Positions 6,134-12,248 of a DNA stretch of 12,362 nt are shown here, one piece after another; the first letter of the stretch is position 1, and every line of letters begins with the position of its first letter. A program made the translations under genes and the position numbers. The stretch lies in NCBI GenBank assembly GCA_003506735.1, contig DNYS01000109.1, positions 320 to 12,681 of the forward strand. The letters run 5' to 3'. The notes beneath the pieces were generated by a model. That model did no database searches. It saw only the letters and a list, made by a program, of their open reading frames with translations, and had not been told where the DNA came from. The DNA comes from Nitrospinota bacterium (GTDB lineage Bacteria > UBA8248).

Positions 6134-8395
6134 CTAGCGCCCGGTCTTTCCGTTGCCCTTTTCCTGAATCGTCCGCCAGACGCGCTCGGGGGTGATGGGG
6201 AGCTCGTAGACGACCCCGCCGATGGCGTCGTTCACGGCCAGCGCCACCGCCGCCGGGGCGTTGTTGCAGGGGGGCTCGCCCACCCCGCGCGCGCCGTAGG
6301 GGCCCGCGCCCTCTCCGCACTCGAGGATGATGGACTCGAAATCGCCCACGTCCGATGAGGTCGGGATTAGGTACTCGTGGAAGCTCTGCGAGCGGCAGGC
6401 CCCCTCGGTCATCGTGATCTCCTCGTGCAGCGCGTAGCCGATGCCCATGACGGCGCCGCCCTCGAACTGGCCCTCGACGCTCTGGGGGTTCAGGGCGCGG
6501 CCCACGTCGTGCGCGGCCACGTGCTTGAGGATATTGACCTCGCCCGTGCCGATGTCCACCTCGACCTCGGTCGCGTGGACGCCGAAGGTGTAGTCCGCCC
6601 AGCCGCCCAGCCCGCCCATGTAGCGCTCGGGGTTTTCGTACTCATGGCCGGGCATGTTGTAGCCGTGGGTGCAGTGGAGCGACTCGCCCATCGCCTTGGC
6701 CTTGCCCGCCGCCTGGCCCAGCGCGACGCGCCGGTCCGGAGAGGAGGCCACCCAGGCCTCTCCGCCGCCCATGCGGATGTCGCTCTCGGCCGCCTCTAGG
6801 AGCGAGGCCGCACCCGTGACGAGCGATTTTCGAACCTCGTCGGCGGCGAGCTTGACGGCGTGGCCCGCCATGAGGGTCTGCCGGCTGCCGGCCGTGATGC
6901 CCGAGAGCGGGGTCGCGGCCGAGTCCGACAGGCGGGTGGAGACCTGATCCAGCCGGAGCCCGAGCGATTCGGCGGCCAGGGTCTGGAGGGTGGCTCCCTG
7001 GCCCGCGCCGATGTCGGGCGCGCTCACGCGGACGACGGCGCTGCCGTCCATCTCGACGTGGACGGCAGCCTCGGCGGAGTCGTGGGGGCGTCCGTAGCCG
7101 GTGATGTTGGCTGCGAAGCCCTGGCCGATCCGCTTGCCGGGGGCGGCTTTTCTTTTGGGTCCGAGCGCCTTGATGGCGCCCTCGAGGCAGGAATCCAGGC
7201 CCGTCTCGAATTCGATCTTTTGTCCGGTCACGAGCTTGCCGCCCTTTTGGAGGAAGTTGCGACGCCTGATCTCGAAGGGGTCCATCCCCAGGGCCTCGGC
7301 CACGAGATTCATCTGGTTCTCGTAGGCGAAGCAAAGCTGGTTCGAGCCGACGCCGCGCATGGCGTTCGTGACGGGGTTGTTCGTGAGATAGCCGTGGCAG
7401 CGGATGGCGGCGTTGGCCACTTCGTAAGGGCCGGTGGCGATGCACATCCCGCCGAGCAGGAACAGGTTGGTCTTGTAGGGATAGGCTCCCGCGTCGCCGA
7501 TCACCTCGGCCTCGACGGCGAGAATCTTTCCGTCCTTCGAGGCGGCGGTGCGGTAGTGCATCTTGAAGGGATGTTTTTTCACGGTGGAGCGGATGCCCTC
7601 TTCCCGGCCCAAGACCATCTGGGCGGGCCGCCGGGTGATATGAGTCAGGAGCGCCAGATAGGGCTCGACGGTGAGCACTCCCTTGGCCCCGAACCCGCCG
7701 CCCACGTAGGTGCCCAGATGGCGCACCCGACTCTGAGGGAGGCCCAGCATCATGGCCATCGCCCGGTAGTATTCGATGAGCTGGGTGCCGACCCGGATGG
7801 TGAGGACGCCGTCCTCCTCCAGCCATGAGGTGCCGGAGGCCGGCTCGATGAAGGCGTGTTCGGCGAGCTGGGTCTCGTAGGTGCGCTCGATGATGACGTC
7901 CGCCGCCGCGAAGGCGGCCGGCGCATCCCCCCGGGTCACCTCGAAATCGCACACCCGGCGCTCCCCGGCGGTTTTCTCGCCGTGGCGGGTGGTCCAGACG
8001 CCGCCCCTGGCCTCGATCTCGACCTTGATGGCCGCGATTCCGGCTTCGAGCGCCTCGCGCGATTCGGCGCCCACGACGGCGAGGGCGTCCCCGGTGAACT
8101 CGATCATGTCCTCGACGAGGATGGGCTGGCCGGGGTGGGTGGCCGTGTCCGAGCCGAAGCGGAAGTTTTTGCCCGGAATGTCCTTGGCGGTGAGCACGGC
8201 GGCGACGCCCGGCACGCGCTTGGCGGCGCGGGTGTCGATGCTCTTGAGCTTGCCGTGGGGAACCGGGGTGAAGAGAACGCCGCAATGAAGCGCCCCGTCG
8301 GGGATGTAGTCCTCCCCGTAGGGCATGGAGCCGTCCGATTTGGGGATGGCGTCGTATCGGACGTTGGATTTTCCGACAATCAATTCGCTGGGCAT
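6134..8395 (-). CDS. Xanthine dehydrogenase/CoxL-family molybdopterin-binding subunit
   Basis: A 753-aa large catalytic subunit of the molybdenum hydroxylase (xanthine oxidase) family, which hydroxylates N-heterocycles or aldehydes, or oxidises CO, using molybdopterin cytosine dinucleotide. The N-terminal hammerhead-like domain spans about residues 15-130 (GVLFTPVPHGKLKSID). The cofactor region shows YVGGGFGAKG, NAMRGVGSNQLCFAYENQ, GAGQGATLQTLAAESLG and a C-terminal GARGVGEPP, whose Glu (about 707) is the expected catalytic base. The CoxL active-site loop with Cys (AYXCSFR) was not seen, so CO oxidation is unlikely. The start at 8395 has GGAG (plus-strand CTCC, 8403-8406) with 7-nt spacing. 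The usual FAD and 2Fe-2S subunits are not beside it. It ends at a shared terminator with the paralogue operon and diverges from the UGSC gene. Substrate unknown. Confidence 0.9.
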   Translation of the reverse strand: MPSELIVGKSNVRYDAIPKSDGSMPYGEDYIPDGALHCGVLFTPVPHGKLKSIDTRAAKRVPGVAAVLTAKDIPGKNFRFGSDTATHPGQPILVEDMIEFTGDALAVVGAESREALEAGIAAIKVEIEARGGVWTTRHGEKTAGERRVCDFEVTRGDAPAAFAAADVIIERTYETQLAEHAFIEPASGTSWLEEDGVLTIRVGTQLIEYYRAMAMMLGLPQSRVRHLGTYVGGGFGAKGVLTVEPYLALLTHITRRPAQMVLGREEGIRSTVKKHPFKMHYRTAASKDGKILAVEAEVIGDAGAYPYKTNLFLLGGMCIATGPYEVANAAIRCHGYLTNNPVTNAMRGVGSNQLCFAYENQMNLVAEALGMDPFEIRRRNFLQKGGKLVTGQKIEFETGLDSCLEGAIKALGPKRKAAPGKRIGQGFAANITGYGRPHDSAEAAVHVEMDGSAVVRVSAPDIGAGQGATLQTLAAESLGLRLDQVSTRLSDSAATPLSGITAGSRQTLMAGHAVKLAADEVRKSLVTGAASLLEAAESDIRMGGGEAWVASSPDRRVALGQAAGKAKAMGESLHCTHGYNMPGHEYENPERYMGGLGGWADYTFGVHATEVEVDIGTGEVNILKHVAAHDVGRALNPQSVEGQFEGGAVMGIGYALHEEITMTEGACRSQSFHEYLIPTSSDVGDFESIILECGEGAGPYGARGVGEPPCNNAPAAVALAVNDAIGGVVYELPITPERVWRTIQEKGNGKTGR

Positions 8396-8554
8396 GGTTT
8401 TGCTCCATGAAGGATTCGGTCGATTAATGGGGCATTGGCGGGGGCTTTTGGCCGCAATTCCGCCGCTGGTGCCGGCATTTTCGCAAAAATTCCCCGCCGG
8501 GGGAAGCGGGCCCAGGCGGGCGCCCGGCCCAACGCCCGGCGAAGCCCGCGATAA

Positions 8555-8583
8555 TAGACAGGCCCGCTAGGCCGGAATATGAT
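8555..8583 (+). promoter_or_regulatory. Sigma-70-type promoter for the UGSC selenoprotein operon
   Basis: TAGACA (8555-8560) and TATGAT (8578-8583) each match the -35 and -10 consensus at five of six bases, and are separated by exactly 17 bases. Transcription would start near 8590, giving a leader of about 35 nt with AAAGGAG at 8611-8617. The spacer contains GGCC-CGCTA-GGCC (8561-8573), a short inverted repeat that could be an operator. Confidence 0.6.
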
Positions 8584-8624
8584 GTCCGGGCGATTCGACA
8601 ATTCAATCCGAAAGGAGATGTGCC

Positions 8625-9155
8625 ATGGCTGTGAAGATGGATTTCGTCGATCCCACGGCGGGAACCGCGAGCAAGTCAATCCCCCCCGCGGACCGTCCGG
8701 CGGATCTCGGCGGGAAAGTGGTCGGCGTCCTCGACAACACGAAGGAGCAGGCCGGCCTCATTCTCCGGACGCTGGGGGAGGGCCTCCGCGAGAAGTACGG
8801 GGTCAAGGAAGTGATCGTGCGCCGGAAGGAGCATTACTCGAAACCGGCCCCGGATGCCATGATCGAAGAGATGGCCGAGCAGTGCGACGTGGTCATCTGC
8901 GCCCTTGGGGGCTGAGGCTCCTGCACGTTGTGCAGTGTGCACGACACCGTGGAGTTCGAAAAAAGAGGAATTCCCTCCACCACCATCATTACCGAGGCGT
9001 TCAAGACGGCGGCGGATTTCCAGTTCAAGGGCAAGGGGATGGCGGATCATCCCTACGTCAAGCTTCCCCACCCGGTCAGCAACCTGACCCCCGATGAGAT
9101 GAAGTCGGTCACGAAAGACTTTTTGGACGAGGTGGCCGGACAGCTCCAGAAATAA
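8625..9155 (+). CDS. UGSC-family selenoprotein (in-frame UGA = Sec97)
   Basis: A 176-aa protein if the in-frame TGA at 8913-8915 is read as selenocysteine. The motif around it is CALGG-Sec-GSCTLCSVHD, the Sec-Gly-Ser-Cys signature that names the UGSC (seleno)protein family, so Sec97 and Cys100 form a UxxC redox-type pair; Cys103 is close by. Before the TGA the frame encodes VVGVLDNTKEQAG, and after it VEFEKRGIPSTTIITEAF and more, ending at TAA 9153-9155. Both halves look like one globular domain. ATG 8625 follows AAAGGAG by 7 nt. A candidate SECIS hairpin lies at 8927-8945. A caller that treats TGA as stop would report a 96-aa fragment plus a false TTG-start gene at 8928. The enoyl-CoA hydratase gene follows after 36 bases. 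The reaction is unknown; I recall this family only as predicted thiol/selenol proteins. Confidence 0.88.
8927..8945 (+). promoter_or_regulatory. Candidate bacterial SECIS element of the UGSC gene
   Basis: GUUGUGC (8927-8933) pairs with GCACGAC (8939-8945), 7 bp with one G-U, closing a five-base loop AGUGU with G at its second position. The loop begins 21 nt after the first base of the UGA. A stem of this kind with a G early in the loop is what SelB-dependent bacterial SECIS elements show. A competing hairpin, CUGCAC-GUU-GUGCAG (8921-8935), overlaps it, so folding is not certain. Confidence 0.6.
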
Positions 9156-9191
9156 TCTTTTCGGCCGGCGCTCCCAGCGGAGGGAGGATTT

Positions 9192-9974
9192 GTGCGCGAA
9201 TTTACCGAGATCAAATATGAGCTCAAAGCTGGCGTCGCCCGGGTGACCATTAACCGCCCGGAGCGCCTGAACGCCCTCGGGATGAACCTCGCCGAGGAGT
9301 TCGACGCGCTGGGCGGCGCGCTGGCGGATGAAAAAGAGGTGTGCGTTGTCCTCCTGACCGGCGAGGGCCGGGCCTTCAGCACGGGCCGCGACCTCAAGGA
9401 GAGCGCCAGCCACACCAAAGAGGACGCCGACCGCTACCAGCTTCTCGGCATGGAAACCGTCACGAAATGGGAGAATCTTCCCATGCCCACCATCGCCGCC
9501 ATCAACGGCCACGCCTTCGGCTGGGGGATGGAGATCGCGCTCGCCTGCGACATCCGCCTCGCCGCCGAGGAGGCGACCCTTTGTTTTCCCGAAACCGCGC
9601 TGGGCGTATTTCCGGGCGCGGGGGGGACCGTGCGGCTGCCCCGGGTGATTCCCGCCGGGCTGGCCAAGGAGCTGATTTACACCGCAAAGCGTTTTGACGG
9701 AAAAGAGGCTGAGCGCATCGGATTCGTCAACCGGGCCTATCCCGCCGATCGGCTGGGGGACGAAGCTGCCGCCATGGCGGAGGCCATCGCCGCCAACGGC
9801 CCGCTCGGGGTTCGCGCGGCCAAAAAGGTCATCGCCCATACCCAGAATATGTCGATGGCCCAGGCCATCGAATTTTCCAACGCCGTGCGCCTTCCCCTGA
9901 ACTTCACCCGCGATTTCGCCGAGGCGCTCGCCGCCTTCAAGGAAAAGCGCAAGCCCGTATTCCGGGGAGAGTAA
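9192..9974 (+). CDS. Enoyl-CoA hydratase/isomerase (crotonase) family protein
   Basis: A 260-aa crotonase-fold protein of normal length. The oxyanion-hole segments are GRAFSTGRDL (59-68) and INGHAFGWGMEIALACD (104-120). Both residues equivalent to the two catalytic glutamates of classical enoyl-CoA hydratase are present: Glu134 in PETALGVFPGAGGT and Glu160 in LAKELIYT. Hydration of a trans-2-enoyl-CoA is therefore plausible, though crotonases vary widely in substrate and reaction. GTG 9192 is the start, after GGGAGG (9182-9187) with a short 4-nt spacing. It follows the UGSC gene by 36 bases, so the two are probably cotranscribed from the promoter at 8555-8583, linking the UGSC protein with CoA-ester metabolism. 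Confidence 0.9.
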   Translation: MREFTEIKYELKAGVARVTINRPERLNALGMNLAEEFDALGGALADEKEVCVVLLTGEGRAFSTGRDLKESASHTKEDADRYQLLGMETVTKWENLPMPTIAAINGHAFGWGMEIALACDIRLAAEEATLCFPETALGVFPGAGGTVRLPRVIPAGLAKELIYTAKRFDGKEAERIGFVNRAYPADRLGDEAAAMAEAIAANGPLGVRAAKKVIAHTQNMSMAQAIEFSNAVRLPLNFTRDFAEALAAFKEKRKPVFRGE

Positions 9975-10047
9975 GCGCGCCCCGCGCGGCAACCGGCCGG
10001 AATGATCCTTCTTGGGCCATCCCGCCGGACTGTGGGAAATAAATTCC

Positions 10048-10428
10048 ATGAAAGTTCGCGAGTGTTTTTTGCAGGCGGTTTCCATCGTCGAGGCCGGGGA
10101 TGACGCGCGCGCGGCCTGGGTTTCGATGAACCGGAAAAACGCGCCCTGGGCGGCGGTCCGCGCCGAGGGAGGACGGCTAATCGGGCTTCTTCGGGGGGAT
10201 GAAATTTCCGCGCGGGTCGCCGCTCCCGAGACGTTTTATATGGCGGGGGAGCTGGCGGAAGAAGAGGCTCCCTCATTGCGGGCGCTCCGGGTATCCCCGG
10301 ATGCGGAGCTTGGCGAGGCGGTTCTTCGGATGGAGATGGATGGGGCCGATGCCGCCCTGGTCGAATCCGAGGGCCGGCCGCCCGGGGTCCTGGAGCTGGC
10401 GCGGGCGAAGGCGGCGCTTTCCGGCTAG
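10048..10428 (+). CDS. Small CBS-domain-like protein
   Basis: A 126-aa protein that reads like a degenerate CBS pair. The first half, from VRECFLQAVSIVEAGDDARAAW to RLIGLLRGDEISARV, has the strand-helix-strand rhythm and the 'gnlvGvltrrDl'-like ending of a CBS unit. The second half (LRALRVSPDAELGEAVLRM then DGADAALVESEG) resembles a second unit with a weak end. CBS pairs usually bind adenine nucleotides and regulate a partner. No other domain is attached. ATG 10048 has only a weak GGGA upstream (10034-10037); the frame opens at a TTG at 10012, but that start has no ribosome binding site. It lies 73 bases after the hydratase gene on the same strand. The CBS assignment is tentative. Confidence 0.5.
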   Translation: MKVRECFLQAVSIVEAGDDARAAWVSMNRKNAPWAAVRAEGGRLIGLLRGDEISARVAAPETFYMAGELAEEEAPSLRALRVSPDAELGEAVLRMEMDGADAALVESEGRPPGVLELARAKAALSG

Positions 10429-10580
10429 GGGAGACGGTGCGTTTTCGCCGGAGGCGGCCCAGTTTCGACTGGCCGGTATCGATTGGCCCTGTAGTGATTG
10501 ATCCGGCGGCGATCAGCCCGCGGGCGAGCCTTTCGTATCCGGCGCATGTCCTCTCCGCAAGGAGCGGGGGGCCGGGCCCC
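10429..10580. other. Intergenic stretch with short inverted repeats
   Basis: No coding sequence is supported here. It holds TGATC...GATCA with a 7-base centre (near 10498-10514) and a GC-rich near-palindrome GGGGCC-G-GGCCCC at about 10568-10580, directly before the promoter of the next gene. The latter could end transcription of the CBS-like gene weakly, but it lacks a T run. Confidence 0.3.
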
Positions 10581-10610
10581 TTGATATTGTAATGCCAATT
10601 ACGTTACAAT
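10581..10610 (+). promoter_or_regulatory. Promoter overlapping inverted repeats, possibly leaderless
   Basis: TTGATA (10581-10586) and TACAAT (10605-10610), 18 bases apart, each match the sigma-70 boxes at five of six positions. The transcript would begin near 10616-10618, at or beside the ATG at 10617, so the mRNA may be leaderless, which fits the absence of a Shine-Dalgarno. Two nested inverted repeats cover the same DNA: ATTGTAA/TTACAAT (10586-10592 and 10604-10610) and GTAAT/ATTAC (10589-10593 and 10598-10602). Such overlap is typical of a repressor operator, and the gene it drives encodes a ribbon-helix-helix domain, suggesting autoregulation. Confidence 0.6.
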
Positions 10611-10616
10611 GTGTCC

Positions 10617-11357
10617 ATGAACAAATATCGAAAACACGCTCAAAGCCTTCCCTTGAATATCCGGGTTTCACCCAATCTGATGGACACTCTTCGCGAGGCG
10701 GCGGGGCTGGCCCAGCTTCCGCTGTCCGGCTGGATTCGAGACCGAATGGTCCGCGCGGCCAGAAGAGAAATCAACGAGGCCCGCCGTCCGGCGGATTCTC
10801 AAAGAATGCACTCAAAAAAGGAGAACAGCGCCATGAATGCACCCGTATCCACGCCCGCCCAATCGAACCATTGGCTCGCCCGAGTGCGGGGCGAGGTTTC
10901 GGTCGGCCTTTCAGGGGACAAAATCTCCGCCGTTCAGATGCTCAGCGGCGCCGGAGGCGCAAAGCATGACCCGGCCAGCCTCGGGGACACCGGAAAGCTG
11001 GCCAGAAGGGCCCACCGGGAGATTGAAGAATATCTTGCGGGCGAGCGCCGGTCCTTCGGCCTTCCGGTGGACCTCTCTTCCCTGACCCCGTTTAGCCGCG
11101 ATGTCCTCCGGGCGGCGGAGCGGATTCCCTACGGGGAGACGCGCTCCTACGGTTGGGTGGCGGCCGAGGCGGGCCGGCCCAGGGCGGTCCGCGCCGTGGG
11201 GCAGGCGCTCCACCGGAATCCGGTGCCGCTCCTGATTCCCTGACACCGCGTCATCGCCAGCTCGGGCGAGCTGGGAGGTTTCGGATCGGGCGTGGAGCTC
11301 AAGGCGGCCCTCATCGAACATGAGCGCGGGGAACATGAGCGCGGGAGGGCCGGCTAG
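10617..11357 (+). CDS. RHH domain fused to selenocysteine O6-alkylguanine-DNA alkyltransferase
   Basis: A 246-aa protein if the in-frame TGA at 11241-11243 is selenocysteine. Residues 11-49 form a ribbon-helix-helix domain (strand LPLNIRV, then two helices ending SGWIRDRMVRAA). Residues from about 84 on are an Ogt/MGMT alkyltransferase: TPFSRDVLRAAERIPYGETRSYG, RAVGQALHRNP and the active site VPLLIP-Sec-HRVIASSGELGGFGSG, ending at TAG 11355-11357. The family transfers an alkyl group from O6-alkylguanine irreversibly to the Cys of PCHR; here that residue is Sec209. A SECIS-like hairpin follows. A second start, ATG 10833 (Met73), has a strong AAAGGAG and would give a 174-aa alkyltransferase alone. 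An unaware gene caller would stop at 11243 and lose the active site. A nonsense mutation is the alternative, less likely because the downstream frame is fully conserved. Confidence 0.85.
10817..10835 (+). promoter_or_regulatory. Internal ribosome binding site and start for the alkyltransferase alone
   Basis: AAAGGAG at 10817-10823 lies 9 nt before ATG 10833, in frame with the upstream RHH domain. It is the best Shine-Dalgarno in this gene. The locus may therefore make both a fused and a free alkyltransferase, or it may be two genes whose separating stop codon has been lost. Confidence 0.55.
11257..11274 (+). promoter_or_regulatory. Candidate bacterial SECIS element of the alkyltransferase gene
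   Basis: CCAGCUC (11257-11263) and GAGCUGG (11268-11274) form a perfect 7-bp stem closing the tetraloop GGGC, with G in the first loop positions. The loop starts 23 nt after the first base of the UGA at 11241, within the range usual for bacterial SECIS elements and close to the 21 nt in the UGSC gene. The stem also codes for ASSGELGG, a conserved alkyltransferase segment, so the structure is compatible with the protein constraint. Confidence 0.65.
11316..11345 (+). repeat. Exact 15-bp tandem duplication at the alkyltransferase 3' end
   Basis: GAACATGAGCGCGGG occurs twice in a row (11316-11330 and 11331-11345), adding a second EHERG to the C-terminal tail without changing the frame. It looks like a recent slippage event in an unconstrained tail. 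Confidence 0.9.
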
Positions 11358-11437
11358 ACCCGGAGGGCGTTGCCTCTTATCATGGGGCGTTCCAGAAGGG
11401 TTTCAACTGAATTTTCGGGGCATAAGGAGGTGGGGCC

Positions 11438-12013
11438 TTGGCGCAGCCGATGGAGCGGTTCGTAGGGGAGGTCCGCGAGATCGTCAAGGCCGGCGGGACG
11501 GAGGAAGAAATCACCGCCCGGGTGGCCGCGTGCATGAAGCCGATCATCGGCGATCCCGATCTTCTCACCGCCGATCAGCTGCTCGTGAAAAAGGCCGGGT
11601 TCACCCTGAATCGGATTCATATCGAGCCGGACGGCAGCTTCAGCATCGGCGCGGGCATTTGGGACGTGGGCCAGCGCACCCCGGTTCACGATCACGGAAC
11701 CTGGGGGGTGATCGGCATCTACCGGGGGGCGGAAAAAGAAGAGAGCTTCCGCCGCCAGGGCGCCCGCGTCATGGAAGGCCGGGCCGAGATCACGCCCTCG
11801 GGCATGCGGATCGCCAGCGCGGGCGATGTTTTCGTCTGCTGCACCACGGACCAGGACGTTCACCGCGTGAGCTGCCACTCGGCGGAGCCCGTCGTGGGAA
11901 TCCACGTCTACGGCGGCGACCTGGCCAAGATTCCGCGCCTTAAATACGACCCCGATACCGGTGAGGTCGTCTCGTTCCAAACCGGATGGGATTACGCGCG
12001 GGTGTCCGTTTAA
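11438..12013 (+). CDS. Cysteine dioxygenase-like thiol dioxygenase (cupin)
   Basis: A 191-aa protein resembling the cysteine dioxygenase/3-mercaptopropionate dioxygenase family, non-haem Fe(II) enzymes that add O2 to a thiol to give a sulfinate. The motif RTPVHDHGTWGVIGIYRG gives His84 and His86, and His142 in DQDVHRV completes the three-His iron site. The conserved strand LNRIHIEPDGSFSI precedes it. The HDHGTWG pattern is common to bacterial thiol dioxygenases; I cannot separate Cys from other small thiols as substrate. The start is TTG 11438, because AAGGAGG at 11424-11430 is spaced 7 nt; the next in-frame ATG (11450) lies 19 nt from it. The gene begins 80 bases after the alkyltransferase stop on the same strand, with no clear terminator between them. 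Confidence 0.85.
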   Translation: MAQPMERFVGEVREIVKAGGTEEEITARVAACMKPIIGDPDLLTADQLLVKKAGFTLNRIHIEPDGSFSIGAGIWDVGQRTPVHDHGTWGVIGIYRGAEKEESFRRQGARVMEGRAEITPSGMRIASAGDVFVCCTTDQDVHRVSCHSAEPVVGIHVYGGDLAKIPRLKYDPDTGEVVSFQTGWDYARVSV

Positions 12014-12202
12014 ATCAAAATATTAATCCGTATTTCAAATCTTGCCGAATGGACCGGCCCCTCGCCCGGAATGGCATCCTGAAGAGGAAACGCAGCGGTG
12101 AATTGTTTCCGTTTAAGCGCTAAGGTGCAGATCTAGGCGGCTGAAGAGAGCGAAGGATCTGCTTGCGAGATCGGGACTCGGTCCTTGCCTGACCAGACAA
12201 AC
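12014..12202 (+). ncRNA. Hairpin-rich non-coding stretch, possible small RNA
   Basis: No coding sequence is supported. After an AT-rich patch (12012-12040) come GGAAAC/GTTTCC (12086-12091, 12105-12110), GCAGATC/GATCTGC (12127-12133, 12156-12162), CGAG/CTCG (12166-12169, 12177-12180) and GGTC/GACC (12180-12183, 12191-12194), leading into a strong terminator. Several perfect stems in sequence before a terminator suggest a terminated structured transcript. It may also be only the 3' trailer of the dioxygenase mRNA. It matches no RNA family I know, and it is not a tRNA: no T-loop or CCA-proximal stem was found. Confidence 0.35.
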
Positions 12203-12248
12203 AAAACCGGCGATTTCCCGGGATGGAAGATCGCCGGTTTTTGTTTTT
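12203..12248 (+). terminator. Strong Rho-independent terminator
   Basis: AAAACCGGCGAT (12203-12214) pairs with ATCGCCGGTTTT (12230-12241) to give a long stem, which continues with a G-U and A-U pair. It is followed by TTTTTGTTTTTT. It ends the dioxygenase transcript or the putative RNA upstream. On the other strand the flank is only TTTTGTTTG, so termination in that direction would be weaker. Confidence 0.85.

Noticed and set aside
6642..8408. 588-codon minus-strand ORF overlapping the molybdopterin subunit
   Set aside because: It is a frame shadow rich in Arg, Gly and His, whereas the other frame gives a complete xanthine-dehydrogenase-type protein.
8928..9155. Separate 75-aa gene with a TTG start after the UGSC TGA
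   Set aside because: It is in the same frame as the upstream ORF, has no ribosome binding site, and completes the UGSC domain.
8676..10085. 469-codon minus-strand ORF opposite the UGSC and hydratase genes
   Set aside because: The + strand holds clear protein families with Shine-Dalgarno sites; the minus-strand translation has no recognisable motifs.
11241..11243. Reading the TGA as the true stop of a truncated alkyltransferase gene
   Set aside because: The stop would fall exactly on the catalytic residue, the frame beyond it keeps the family sequence to a normal stop, and a SECIS-like hairpin follows. A nonsense mutation cannot be formally excluded.
12014..12202. tRNA-Sec (selC) in the final intergenic region
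   Set aside because: It was searched for because of the two selenoproteins. No acceptor stem, long variable arm or TTCGA-type T-loop is present on either strand.
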